NCBI RefSeq assembly: GCF_023913735.1
Contig: NZ_JAMXBH010000007.1
Coordinates: forward strand, 177,135-216,629
DNA: 39,495 nt
Direction of reading: 5' to 3'
Origin: Pseudarthrobacter raffinosi
Lineage (GTDB): Bacteria; Actinomycetota; Actinomycetes; Actinomycetales; Micrococcaceae
Part shown: piece after piece, positions 1 through 7,506 of the stretch
Layout of the letters: every line of letters begins with the position of its first letter
How positions within the stretch are numbered: position 1 is the first letter of the stretch
Translations under genes and position numbers: made by a program
Notes under the pieces: generated by a model
The model's input: the letters and a program-made list of their open reading frames with translations, nothing else
Told to the model about the DNA's origin: nothing
The model's database searches: none

Positions 1-9
1 TTTTCACCG

Positions 10-80
10 AGGTGGGTACGGGATTCGAACCCGTGTGAACGGCTTTGCAGGCCGCTGCCTCGCCTCTCGGCCAACCCACC
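10..80 (-). tRNA. tRNA-Cys (GCA)
   Basis: Read on the minus strand this folds as a cloverleaf. The acceptor stem pairs GGTGGGT with ACCCACC, the T-arm carries GGTTCGAATCC, and the anticodon loop is CTGCAAA with anticodon GCA. The discriminator base is U, as expected for tRNA-Cys. CCA is not encoded. It lies downstream of tRNA-Gly on the same strand and is probably co-transcribed with it. Confidence 0.95.
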
Positions 81-127
81 GTGTAAGCTCCGATTCCGAA
101 AAACCTTAGCCGTGACAGTGTCCTGCG

Positions 128-200
<73 letters not shown>

Positions 201-260
201 ATTTGGGCCGCTGAATCCGTGCCGTTTCGGGCATTTCCTCGCGTTCCAACGAGTAAGAAC

Positions 261-288
261 TCTATAGGAGGTTCAGGGAATCTCCAAA
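261..288 (-). promoter_or_regulatory. Putative promoter of the Gly-Cys tRNA operon
   Basis: On the minus strand TTTGGA (288-283) and TATAGA (266-261) are separated by 16 nt, a plausible vegetative -35/-10 pair about 60 nt upstream of tRNA-Gly. This rests on consensus matching only. Confidence 0.4.
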
Positions 289-314
289 TCGAACGTGCTT
301 CAACGGCGGCAATG

Positions 315-345
315 CCCCTGGATCCCTGCAATCTAGGGGATTTTT
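315..345 (+). terminator. Orphan intrinsic-terminator-like hairpin
   Basis: CCCCTGGAT (315-323) pairs with ATCTAGGGG (331-339), with one G-U pair and a 7-nt loop. It is followed by A and five T. In shape it is a plus-strand Rho-independent terminator, yet no plus-strand gene lies upstream; both upstream genes are minus-strand tRNAs. See the finding. Confidence 0.5.
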
Positions 346-347
346 CT

Positions 348-365
348 AATTACAGGCGTGTAATT
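348..365. promoter_or_regulatory. Palindrome AATTACA-N4-TGTAATT
   Basis: A perfect 7+7 bp inverted repeat with a GGCG spacer lies about 60 bp upstream of tRNA-Val and just after the orphan hairpin. Size and symmetry suit a dimeric repressor site. No regulator can be assigned. Confidence 0.3.
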
Positions 366-410
366 CGAGCGGCGTCCCGTCTCGATTTCCATAAACCCCG
401 CCCGGTCGGC

Positions 411-416
411 TAGCAT
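411..416 (+). promoter_or_regulatory. Putative -10 box of tRNA-Val
   Basis: TAGCAT lies 12 nt before the mature 5' end of tRNA-Val and fits the TANNNT pattern. A -35 element is not clear (TTTCCA around 386 is a weak candidate). Confidence 0.35.
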
Positions 417-428
417 TCAAAGGCATCG

Positions 429-500
429 GGGCGATTGGCGCAGTGGTAGCGCGCTTCGTTCACACCGAAGAGGTCACTGGTTCGAACCCAGTATCGCCCA
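429..500 (+). tRNA. tRNA-Val (CAC)
   Basis: Plus-strand cloverleaf with acceptor GGGCGAT/ATCGCCC, D-arm GGCGCAGTGGTAGCGC, anticodon stem CTTCG/CGAAG around TTCACAC (anticodon CAC) and T-arm CTGGTTCGAACCCAG. The discriminator is A and CCA is not encoded. Confidence 0.95.
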
Positions 501-511
501 CCGAGGAATCT

Positions 512-551
512 GGTCCGTTTCCGCTCAGCCGAGCGGAAACGGACCTTTTTT
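512..551 (+). terminator. Intrinsic terminator of tRNA-Val
   Basis: A perfect 15-bp inverted repeat (512-526 with 531-545, arms GGTCCGTTTCCGCTC and complement) with a 4-nt AGCC loop is followed by six T (546-551). It begins 12 nt after tRNA-Val and ends the transcript. Confidence 0.92.
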
Positions 552-592
552 GTGCCCGCCATTCTGTCAGCCCCTTGTGAAAGAGTCTTTGT

Positions 593-1453
593 ATGACTGA
601 TCCACTCCTTGCCCACGCCACGGAATACGGCCGCATGTATGCGCGGTCCACCTCCGAACAGTTCTCCGTTCCGTCAATCACCACCGTCATTGGCCAGCAG
701 CCGCACGGCCTGGACGGCTGGTTCGGTTACATGGGCGCCAGCAGCCTGGCGAAGGATCCGTTGCTTGCCGATTGCCTGGGCAGCCCGGCGAAAATCCGTC
801 AGGCCGTCAACCGGGCCTCAAAAGCAGCAGAACTGTATCGCGACGAGGCCGCCAGACGCGGCGACCGCGTCCATAATTACTGCGAGCAGGTTGCACTCCG
901 CGCCCTGGGCCGGCCCCACGCCATGAAGGAAACCCGCGAGGCATTGGCGGCCAACGGAGAGGAAGGCTTTGCCCTGCGGTTCGATGAGTGGTGGGACCTC
1001 TACAGCGTAGAGCCCATCGCACCGGAAATTACCGTCTGGAACAAGTCAGTGGGCTACGCCGGGACGCTGGACCTCGTGGCCAAAATCAACGGCCGGATCT
1101 GCGTCATTGATTACAAGACCAAGGGCACCACACGGGATGGCACCGTCAAGCCGCTGGATGACAAGGTGGTCATGCAACTGGTGGCCGGCATGAAGGCCGA
1201 AGAAAGCCTGGTGGATGCCGTGGCAGGGGAATGGGAGCCCTGGAAGTACGGCGAGGCCCCGCTGCTGCTGGCTGTGGCCATTGGCGAGACGGAAGTCCGT
1301 CCGGTCCGCGCCAACCCCGACGTCCTCAAGCACCACTGGTGGAAGTTCTGCGCCCTGCGCCGGGTCTGGGAACTGTCCGCCGATACGCTCGCCGCCGGGT
1401 CTGCGCTTCTTCCGGTGGCTCCGCCCGTCTCCGTGCAGGCCCGCAGCACCTAG
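593..1453 (+). CDS. PD-(D/E)XK nuclease-like protein (RecB/Cas4-like fold)
   Basis: 286 aa, probably soluble. The visible signature is a RecB/Cas4-type core: RGDRVHNYCE (His94, Glu98), Glu145 in PEITVWN, GTLDLV with Asp160, and VIDYK with Asp173 and Lys175. In PD-(D/E)XK nucleases these positions bind metal and cut the phosphodiester bond. The family is inferred from this motif series, and the exact role (DNA repair, phage-derived, or other) cannot be read from the sequence. It stands alone between tRNA-Val and def, on the same strand as def, with no helicase or CRISPR gene nearby. The ATG at 593 has no strong Shine-Dalgarno. The last 25 residues or so are Ala/Pro-rich and probably disordered. 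Confidence 0.75.
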   Translation: MTDPLLAHATEYGRMYARSTSEQFSVPSITTVIGQQPHGLDGWFGYMGASSLAKDPLLADCLGSPAKIRQAVNRASKAAELYRDEAARRGDRVHNYCEQVALRALGRPHAMKETREALAANGEEGFALRFDEWWDLYSVEPIAPEITVWNKSVGYAGTLDLVAKINGRICVIDYKTKGTTRDGTVKPLDDKVVMQLVAGMKAEESLVDAVAGEWEPWKYGEAPLLLAVAIGETEVRPVRANPDVLKHHWWKFCALRRVWELSADTLAAGSALLPVAPPVSVQARST

Positions 1454-1525
1454 CGGAGCACGCGTGCCGGAACTTCGCATGCCTGGAGTCCGGCTGCCCA
1501 GTCCCGGGACCGGTGCCCCTGCACC

Positions 1526-1531
1526 TAAACT
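1526..1531 (+). promoter_or_regulatory. Putative -10 box for def-fmt-rsmB
   Basis: TAAACT (TANNNT) lies about 43 nt before the def start in the non-coding gap. A purine-rich GAGGAAAG ribosome site (from about 1560) precedes the ATG. No convincing -35 was seen. Confidence 0.35.
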
Positions 1532-1573
1532 GGACAGGTTCGCCATAACGCCCACCGTGAGGAAAGACAGCAC

Positions 1574-2182
1574 ATGGCCATTCTGAATATCCGCATCATC
1601 GGTGATCCTGTGCTCCGCACAGTGGCTGATCCCGTGACGGAATTCGGTCCTGAGCTCGCCAAGCTGGTTGCGGACATGACGGAAACCATGGAGGACGTGG
1701 ATGGCGCCGGCCTCGCGGCCCCCCAGATTGGCGTCAGCCAGCGGGTCGTCACCTACCGGATTGACGGCGTGGAGGGCCACATCATCAATCCGGTCCTGGA
1801 AAACAGCGAGGACTTCCAGGCGGACCAGGTTGAGGGTTGCCTGTCCGTTCCGGGCCTGGCGTTCCCGGTCCGCCGCTTCCGCGCCACACGCGCCACCGGT
1901 GTTGACCTGAATGGGAATCCTGTCGCGGTGGAGGGGGAAGGCCTGCTGGCCCGTTGCTTCCAGCACGAGACGGACCACCTGGACGGCATCCTCTACACCG
2001 ACAGGCTGGAAGGCGAGGACCGGAAAACGGCCCTGCGTTCCATCCGCAATGCCAACTATGACGCCATCACGGAACGCACGACGACGAAGCGAGCCAAGAC
2101 GGTCGGGTCCAGTTTCGGGGGCTCGAGCGTTGGAGGCGCGAGCTCTGGTGGGGCCAGCTTCGGCGGCGGCGCCACCACATGA
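1574..2182 (+). CDS. def: Peptide deformylase
   Basis: Removes the N-formyl group from nascent proteins in the cytoplasm using a metal (usually Fe2+). All three family motifs are intact: GAGLAAPQIG (residues 44-53), EGCLSVP with metal ligand Cys89, and QHETDHLDG with His131, catalytic Glu132 and His135. At 202 aa it is longer than a typical deformylase because about 28 Gly/Ser/Ala-rich residues follow the catalytic domain (from about residue 175); this tail is probably disordered. GAGGAAAG precedes the ATG. The stop overlaps the fmt start (ATGA), so the enzymes that add and remove the formyl group are translationally coupled. Confidence 0.97.
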   Translation: MAILNIRIIGDPVLRTVADPVTEFGPELAKLVADMTETMEDVDGAGLAAPQIGVSQRVVTYRIDGVEGHIINPVLENSEDFQADQVEGCLSVPGLAFPVRRFRATRATGVDLNGNPVAVEGEGLLARCFQHETDHLDGILYTDRLEGEDRKTALRSIRNANYDAITERTTTKRAKTVGSSFGGSSVGGASSGGASFGGGATT

Positions 2183-3099
2183 GGGTACTTTTTGCCGGCA
2201 CCCCCGCCGTGGCCGTCCCGTCCCTTGATGCCCTCGTTGGGGCCGGCTTTGAGATCGTTGCCGTCCTGACCCGTCCCGACGCGCCGATAGGGCGCAAACG
2301 GGTGCTGACGCCGTCGCCCGTTGCAGCCCGCGCCGCCGAGCTGGGAATCAACATCATCCACGCCACCCGCGTGGACGAGGCCGTGACGGCGAAAATCGCC
2401 GCGGCCAAGCCGGACGTGGCCGCCATCGTGGCCTACGGCGGCCTGATTCCGCGCCCCGCCCTTGATGTTCCCCCGCATGGTTGGATCAACCTGCACTTTT
2501 CCCTGCTGCCCGCATGGCGTGGCGCTGCCCCCGTGCAGCGGTCCGTGATGGCCGGCGACGACGTCACCGGGGCAGTCACTTTCCTGTTGGAAGAAGGGCT
2601 GGACACCGGCCCGGTCTTCGGAACGCTGAGCGAGGGCGTTGGCCCGGAGGACACCGCCGGAGCGCTGCTGGAGCGGCTGTCCCGCAGCGGGGCCGTGCTC
2701 CTTGCCCAGACGCTGTCCGCCGTGGAAGCCGGGAGGGCAGCTGCACAGCCGCAGGTCGGCGACGTTTCACTGGCCCCCAAGCTGACCATCGATGACGGCC
2801 GGCTCGACTGGAAGCAGCCCGCCCTGGCGATCGGCAGGCGCGCCCGCGGCGTGACTCCCGAGCCCGGCGCCTGGACCACCCTGGACGGACAGCGCGTCAA
2901 ACTCGAACCTGTCCGGCTCCGGCCAAGTGACACTGACCTGCAACCCGGCGCAGTATTCCTCGACGGGAAGAGCGTCCTGGTGGGCACCGGATCCCACGCC
3001 GTGGAGCTGACGAGGATCCAGCCTTCGGGCAAAAAGATGATGGCCGCCGCCGATTGGGCGCGTGGCATGGCAACACTGGAAAGCGTGGTCTTCGAATGA
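2179..3099 (+). CDS. fmt: Methionyl-tRNA formyltransferase
   Basis: Transfers a formyl group from 10-formyl-tetrahydrofolate to Met-tRNAfMet for translation initiation. 306 aa, normal for the family. The N-terminal Rossmann-like domain starts MRVLFAGTPAVAVPSL. The formyltransferase active site INLHFSLLPAWRG holds Asn104, His106 and the SLLP loop. The C-terminal OB-like tRNA-binding domain covers roughly residues 205-306. It overlaps def by 4 bp at its start and rsmB by 4 bp at its end (both ATGA), giving a tightly coupled translation operon. Confidence 0.97.
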   Translation: MRVLFAGTPAVAVPSLDALVGAGFEIVAVLTRPDAPIGRKRVLTPSPVAARAAELGINIIHATRVDEAVTAKIAAAKPDVAAIVAYGGLIPRPALDVPPHGWINLHFSLLPAWRGAAPVQRSVMAGDDVTGAVTFLLEEGLDTGPVFGTLSEGVGPEDTAGALLERLSRSGAVLLAQTLSAVEAGRAAAQPQVGDVSLAPKLTIDDGRLDWKQPALAIGRRARGVTPEPGAWTTLDGQRVKLEPVRLRPSDTDLQPGAVFLDGKSVLVGTGSHAVELTRIQPSGKKMMAAADWARGMATLESVVFE

Positions 3100-4685
3100 G
3101 CGAATCCGGCGGTAATGCAGGCGGCACGGGCGGCAGCGGAAGCGGCGCCCCGGGCGGCGGACGCGGCAACAGCGGACGGGGCAAGGGCGGGCCGCGGGAT
3201 TCCAGCCAGCGCAACGCCCAGGGCCACGAACGCAACCGCCCCTCCCAGCGGAGCTTCACCGAAAACGCTCCTGCGCAGCGGACCCGCCGGGCGGACCCCG
3301 CGCGGCTGGTGGCTTTTGAAGTCCTGCGCGCGGTAGCCGCCGAGGACGCCTACGCCAACCTGGTGCTCCCGTCCCGCATCCGCCATCACGGCCTGGACAA
3401 GCGCGACGCCGGCTTCGCCACCGAGCTCAGCTACGGGGCCCTGCGTGGCCAGGGCACGTACGATGCCATCCTGGCCCGCTGCGTTGACCGGCCGCTGGAC
3501 CAGCTTGACCCTGCCATTCTCGACGCCCTGCGGATCGGCACCCATCAGCTGCTGGCCATGCGTGTCCCGGCCCACGCCGCCCTGGACCAGACCGTTGGCC
3601 TGGCCCGCGCCGTCATCGGTGCCGGCCCCTCCGCCCTGATCAATGCGGTGCTGCGGAAGGTCACGGCGCACACGCTGGAGGAATGGCTTGAGGTCCTCGT
3701 CGCCGGTGAAAGCGACGAAACCACCATCGCGTCCCTCCGCTACGCCCACCCCGAATGGATTGTCCGGGCCATGCGCCAGTCCTTGGTGGCCCACGGGCGG
3801 TCAGCCACCGAAATCAACGACCTGCTGGAAGCCGATAACGAAGCTCCGGTGGTCAACCTGGTGGCCTTGCCCGGCCTGGGCAGCCTGGATGAAGCCCTGG
3901 AGGGCGGGGCGACCCCCGGTGAACTCGTTGAAGGCTCGGCGCTCTCCAGCGGCGGAGACCTGGGCCGCCTCGCCTCCATACGGGAAGGCAGTACGCGCGT
4001 CCAGGATGTCGGCTCCCAGCTGGTGGCCCGCGCCATGGCGGCAGTGGACCTCGATCCCACCGACGGCACTGGAGCAGAACGCAGGAACGAAACCTGGCTG
4101 GACCTGTGCGCCGGCCCCGGTGGCAAGGCGGCCCTGCTGGGCGCGCTGGCCAACGCCCAGGGTGCCACGCTGCTCGCGAATGAACCGGCCCCGCACCGTG
4201 CCAAACTCGTCAGCCAGGCCCTGTCCGCCGTGCCCCGGGACGTCTGGCGCGTCCGGACCGGCGACGGCCGCGACGTGGGCACTGAGCAGCCGGAGTCCTT
4301 TGACCGTGTCCTGGTGGACGTCCCCTGCAGCGGGCTGGGTGCCCTGCGCCGCAGGCCGGAGTCCCGCTGGCGCCGCACCCCCAAGGACCTCGCGGACCTG
4401 GGGCCGCTGCAGCGCGCCCTGCTGAAATCGGCGCTGGACGCCGTCCGCCCCGGCGGAGTGGTTGCCTATGTCACCTGTTCACCCCACCCGGCCGAAACCA
4501 CGGCAGTGGTCAGCGATGCCCTCCGGAAGCGGGATGACCTGGAGCTGCTGGACGCCGGTGCCGTGCTGGACAGCGTGAGCCTGACCGGGAACCTGGGCGC
4601 AGGCCACGATTCCACGGCGCAACTCTGGCCGCACATCCACAGCACCGATGCCATGTTCCTGGCCCTCATCCGGAAGAAAGCCTGA
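3096..4685 (+). CDS. rsmB: 16S rRNA (cytosine-967-C5) methyltransferase RsmB
   Basis: SAM-dependent methyltransferase of 16S rRNA. 529 aa from the ATG at 3096, chosen because it forms an ATGA overlap with fmt; an in-frame ATG at 3054 lies inside fmt. Order: an unusual N-terminal Gly/Arg/Ser-rich stretch of about 65 residues, a NusB-like RNA-binding domain (about 70-210), then the Rossmann methyltransferase with DLCAGPGGK (SAM site), DVPCSGLGALRRRPE (motif IV Cys) and YVTCSPHPAET (motif VI Cys). The two Cys motifs are the hallmark of RNA m5C methyltransferases. The N-terminal extension is probably disordered and may help bind RNA (inference). Confidence 0.95.
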   Translation: MSESGGNAGGTGGSGSGAPGGGRGNSGRGKGGPRDSSQRNAQGHERNRPSQRSFTENAPAQRTRRADPARLVAFEVLRAVAAEDAYANLVLPSRIRHHGLDKRDAGFATELSYGALRGQGTYDAILARCVDRPLDQLDPAILDALRIGTHQLLAMRVPAHAALDQTVGLARAVIGAGPSALINAVLRKVTAHTLEEWLEVLVAGESDETTIASLRYAHPEWIVRAMRQSLVAHGRSATEINDLLEADNEAPVVNLVALPGLGSLDEALEGGATPGELVEGSALSSGGDLGRLASIREGSTRVQDVGSQLVARAMAAVDLDPTDGTGAERRNETWLDLCAGPGGKAALLGALANAQGATLLANEPAPHRAKLVSQALSAVPRDVWRVRTGDGRDVGTEQPESFDRVLVDVPCSGLGALRRRPESRWRRTPKDLADLGPLQRALLKSALDAVRPGGVVAYVTCSPHPAETTAVVSDALRKRDDLELLDAGAVLDSVSLTGNLGAGHDSTAQLWPHIHSTDAMFLALIRKKA

Positions 4686-4703
4686 CCCGTGAAAGGTTCC
4701 CCC

Positions 4704-5384
4704 ATGCCGCAGTGCTGCATCAACCCCAGCATCCTGTCCGCCGACTTCGTCAACCTCGAAGCCGAACTGCAGCGCATCAGCAACGCTGACGCCGTGCACG
4801 TGGACGTGATGGACAACCACTTTGTCCCCAACCTCACCTTGGGCTTGCCCGTGGTCCAGCGGATCCAGGCGGTCAGCCCGGTACCGCTGGACGCCCACCT
4901 GATGATCTCCGACGCCGACCGCTGGGCGCCGGGGTTCGCCGACGCGGGCCTGGCATCCGTGACCTTCCACGCCGAGGCCTCCATTGCACCGGTCAAACTG
5001 GCCCGCGAACTGCGGGCCCGGGGCTCCAAGGCCGGCATGGCGCTGCGCCCTGCGACGGCCGTGGAACCATACCTGGACATGCTTGAGGAACTGGACATGC
5101 TCCTGATCATGACTGTGGAGCCGGGGTTCGGTGGCCAGGCGTTCCTGGACTTCACCCTGCCCAAGATCCGCAGGGCACGGGCAGCCATTGACGGCTCCGG
5201 AATCAATGTCGCTCTCCAGGTGGACGGCGGCATTACCGAGGAAACCATTTTGCGGGCGGCCGAAGCAGGCGCGAACGTCTTTGTGGCGGGTTCGGCTGTT
5301 TACGGCGCGGAGGACCCGGCTGCAGCCATTGGACGGCTCCGCGAAGCCGGCAGCATAAAGTTACGTGCTGCGTCCGCGGAATAG
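4704..5384 (+). CDS. rpe: Ribulose-phosphate 3-epimerase
   Basis: Interconverts ribulose 5-phosphate and xylulose 5-phosphate in the pentose phosphate pathway. 226 aa TIM barrel. Visible motifs: [10 protein letters not shown] at the N-terminus, [13 protein letters not shown] (metal-binding Asp/His), [14 protein letters not shown] and QVDGGI near the phosphate site. The ATG at 4704 is preferred because GAAAGG lies 7 nt upstream; an in-frame GTG at 4689 would add five residues. It begins 18 nt after rsmB and probably shares its transcript. Its product feeds ribulose 5-phosphate, a substrate of the DHBP synthase encoded downstream. Confidence 0.96.
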   Translation: MPQCCINPSILSADFVNLEAELQRISNADAVHVDVMDNHFVPNLTLGLPVVQRIQAVSPVPLDAHLMISDADRWAPGFADAGLASVTFHAEASIAPVKLARELRARGSKAGMALRPATAVEPYLDMLEELDMLLIMTVEPGFGGQAFLDFTLPKIRRARAAIDGSGINVALQVDGGITEETILRAAEAGANVFVAGSAVYGAEDPAAAIGRLREAGSIKLRAASAE

Positions 5385-5395
5385 TCTGGGCCACC

Positions 5396-5426
5396 TTGTG
5401 GTTATGGCACAATAGCAACACACAAT
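5396..5426 (+). promoter_or_regulatory. Possible promoter of the riboflavin operon
   Basis: TTGTGG (5396-5401) and CACAAT (5421-5426) could form a -35/-10 pair, but the 19-nt spacing is long and the -10 would abut the riboswitch P1 stem. A promoter is expected between rpe and the riboswitch; the exact boxes are uncertain. Confidence 0.25.
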
Positions 5427-5577
5427 ACGTGCTCCGGGGTCGGTGTAAGTCCGAACCGGCGGTGATAGTCCGCGACCCGCGAGCCGGCGCTTTCCCCTTC
5501 AGGGAAGGAACCGGCGGACGGTTGAACTGGTGAAATTCCGGTACCGACAGTTAAAGTCTGGATGAGAGAAGCACGTA
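5426..5577 (+). promoter_or_regulatory. FMN riboswitch (RFN element)
   Basis: The conserved RFN core is present: GGGGTCGGTG near the 5' side, CCGAACCGGCGGTGATAGTCCGCGACCCG, the variable hairpin around 5484-5518 (GAGCCGGCG...), GGTGAAATTCCGGTACCGACAG and GTCTGGATGAGAGAAGCAC at the 3' side. The P1 stem is perfect: TACGTGCT (5426-5433) with AGCACGTA (5570-5577). FMN binding is known to shut off riboflavin genes of this class. The five genes of riboflavin synthesis follow directly. Confidence 0.97.
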
Positions 5578-5588
5578 CAGCTGTATCT

Positions 5589-5608
5589 GCGGCGCCCTTT
5601 GGCGCTGC
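5589..5608 (+). other. Hairpin in the riboswitch expression platform
   Basis: GCGGCGCC (5589-5596) pairs with GGCGCTGC (5601-5608) across a CTTT loop, with one G-U pair. The sequence after it is only mildly T-rich (GGTCTTCTGCT), so it is not a classical intrinsic terminator. It could act in attenuation or as a spacer structure. Confidence 0.5.
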
Positions 5609-5633
5609 GGTCTTCTGCTGTCGTATACCCCCG

Positions 5634-5693
5634 GAGCCATCGCGGTTCTAGAGGGAAGGAACGACAACACACATGAACCCCTTGCGATGGCTC
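5634..5693 (+). promoter_or_regulatory. Long-range hairpin enclosing the leader-ORF ribosome site
   Basis: GAGCCATCGC (5634-5643) is the exact reverse complement of GCGATGGCTC (5684-5693). The 40-nt loop holds the purine-rich AGGGAAGGA (about 5652-5660) and the ATG at 5673. A closed helix would place the leader ORF start in a loop. Alternative pairing with riboswitch sequence could link FMN binding to translation. The repeat is seen directly; the function is inferred. Confidence 0.55.
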
Positions 5694-5756
5694 TTTGAAG
5701 CCAGGATTTCCCATGGTCCGGGAACCGAAGCCGCCGAACCGGTGGCTGCCCCATGA
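5673..5756 (+). CDS. Riboflavin-operon leader ORF (27 aa)
   Basis: A short frame begins with ATG 12 nt after GGAAGGA and encodes MNPLRWLFEARISHGPG followed by ten more, mostly Ala/Glu/Pro, residues. Its TGA overlaps the ribD ATG (ATGA, 5753-5756). ribD itself has no good Shine-Dalgarno, whereas this ORF has one, so ribosomes finishing here are the likely source of ribD initiation. There is no resemblance to a known protein and no run of regulatory codons. Expression is not proven. The peptide may matter only as a coupling device. Confidence 0.5.
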   Translation: MNPLRWLFEARISHGPGTEAAEPVAAP

Positions 5757-6871
5757 CCCGGATCGAAACCGTCACGGCGTTCAGCGCCGCCGAAACCGCC
5801 GCCATGGACGCAGCGCTGGAAGCAGCCCTTCAGGGCCCGCGCGGAGCGAATCCGCTGGTGGGCGCCGTCGTCATCGATGCTGCCGGCCGCCAGCTGGTGA
5901 CCGGGTATCACCGCGGCGCCGGCACACCCCACGCGGAAGCGGACGCCATCGCCCAGGCTGAGGCCGCCGGGCTGGACCTGAGCGGCTGCACGATGGTGAT
6001 CACGCTGGAACCCTGTGACCACAGCGGCCGTACGGGGCCCTGCACCCAGGCGATCATTCGTGCCGGAATCACGGACGTGGTCTACGCCGTCGACGATCCG
6101 CACGACCCTGCGGCGGGCGGCGCAGCCACCCTCCGGAACGCGGGCGTCCACGTCCGCAGCGGGCTCGCGGCCAGCCAATCGTTCGAGTTGAACCGTCAGT
6201 GGTTCCTGGGAGTGGCCGCACAGCGCCCGTTCGTGACGCTGCACATCGCGCAGACCCTGGACAGCCGGATCGCCGCTGAGGATGGAACGAGCCAGTGGAT
6301 CTCCTCCCCGGAGTCGCTCGCTGACAACCACGGACTGAGGCGGCGGATCGACGCCATCCTCGTCGGCACGCAGACCGTGCTCGTGGACAATCCCCGGCTG
6401 ACAGCCCGCGATGCGTCCGGAGCCACAGCGGGCAAGCAACCGCTGCGGGCCGTGATGGGCCTGCGGGACATCCCGGCCGACGCCGCCGTCCGCGGTGACG
6501 ACGGGAACGTGCTCCACCTGCCCACGCGGGATCCGCGGGAGGCGCTCTCGCTCCTCTACGCGGAAGGAATCCGCCACGTCATGGTGGAAGGCGGCTCACG
6601 CATCCTCAGCTCATTCCTGGCCGCCGGCCTTGTGGACGAACTCATTGTCTACCTTGCCCCCACCCTGCTGGGCTCCGGAACTCCCGCCCTCAACGGACTG
6701 GGAATCACCACGCTCGCGGATGCCCGGCACTGGGACTGGGACCCCTCCGACGGCGGCGCCGTCCTGACCCTGGGCCGGGACCTGAGGCTGCACCTCCGTC
6801 CGGTACCAACCGAAGCTCTTGAACCACACCTATCCCGCGCTGCCGCGGAACCAGCCATGGGAGGCTACTGA
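5753..6871 (+). CDS. ribD: Bifunctional diaminohydroxyphosphoribosylaminopyrimidine deaminase / 5-amino-6-(5-phosphoribosylamino)uracil reductase
   Basis: Catalyses the second and third steps of riboflavin synthesis from GTP. 372 aa, usual length. The deaminase domain (about 10-150) has the zinc site HAEADA (His60, Glu62) and EPCDHSGRTGPC (Cys88, Cys97). The NADPH-dependent reductase domain (about 160-355) starts near FVTLHIAQTLDSRIA and includes VEGGSRILSSFL. The start overlaps the 27-aa leader ORF by ATGA and lacks its own clear ribosome site. The stop overlaps ribE as TGATG. Confidence 0.97.
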   Translation: MTRIETVTAFSAAETAAMDAALEAALQGPRGANPLVGAVVIDAAGRQLVTGYHRGAGTPHAEADAIAQAEAAGLDLSGCTMVITLEPCDHSGRTGPCTQAIIRAGITDVVYAVDDPHDPAAGGAATLRNAGVHVRSGLAASQSFELNRQWFLGVAAQRPFVTLHIAQTLDSRIAAEDGTSQWISSPESLADNHGLRRRIDAILVGTQTVLVDNPRLTARDASGATAGKQPLRAVMGLRDIPADAAVRGDDGNVLHLPTRDPREALSLLYAEGIRHVMVEGGSRILSSFLAAGLVDELIVYLAPTLLGSGTPALNGLGITTLADARHWDWDPSDGGAVLTLGRDLRLHLRPVPTEALEPHLSRAAAEPAMGGY

Positions 6872-7506
6872 TGTTTACCGGAATTATTGCCGAACAGGGA
6901 CAGGTCCTGTCCGTGGAGCGGGACGGCGATGCCAGCGCAACGCTCCGCCTGCGGGCGCCCGGCACTACCGAAGGGCTCGGACTGGGCGGGTCCATCGCCG
7001 TCAACGGGGTCTGCCTGACGGCCACCGCCATCGAGGGCAAAGAGTTCAGCGTTGATGTGATGGGCGAAACCCTCGTCCGCAGCACCATCGGCGAACTTGC
7101 CGCCGGTGACTCGGTGAACCTTGAGCGCTGTGTCCCTGCCGGCGGCCGGCTGGACGGCCACGTCGTCCAGGGCCACGTCGACGGCGTCGGGCAGCTGCTG
7201 GAGCGCGAGGCGCTCGGCAACTGGGAACGCCTCCGGTTCGGTGTGCCGGCCAACCTCGCCCGCTACATCGCGGAGAAGGGCTCCATAGCGATCGACGGCG
7301 TCTCGCTCACCGTCACTGCGGTCAGCCCCGCCGCGGAGCCGGAGCCCTGGTTCGAAGTGGGGCTGATCCCCACCACCTTGGCCGAGACCGGCCTGGGGGC
7401 CAAGGTGACCGGCAGCAGGGTCAACCTTGAAGTGGACGTGCTCGCCAAATACACCGAACGCCTGCTGGCATTCAGCACCGGCGCAACCACCGGGGGCAAG
7501 CGATGA
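6871..7506 (+). CDS. ribE: Riboflavin synthase, alpha chain
   Basis: Dismutates two 6,7-dimethyl-8-ribityllumazine molecules into riboflavin and a pyrimidine that is recycled. 211 aa in two homologous lumazine-binding halves: the first begins [12 protein letters not shown] with VNGVCLT, the second about residue 98 with [12 protein letters not shown] and [14 protein letters not shown] is the family N-terminal signature. It starts on the last base of the ribD stop codon and its own stop overlaps the next gene by 4 bp (ATGA), so synthesis is coupled. Confidence 0.97.
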   Translation: MFTGIIAEQGQVLSVERDGDASATLRLRAPGTTEGLGLGGSIAVNGVCLTATAIEGKEFSVDVMGETLVRSTIGELAAGDSVNLERCVPAGGRLDGHVVQGHVDGVGQLLEREALGNWERLRFGVPANLARYIAEKGSIAIDGVSLTVTAVSPAAEPEPWFEVGLIPTTLAETGLGAKVTGSRVNLEVDVLAKYTERLLAFSTGATTGGKR

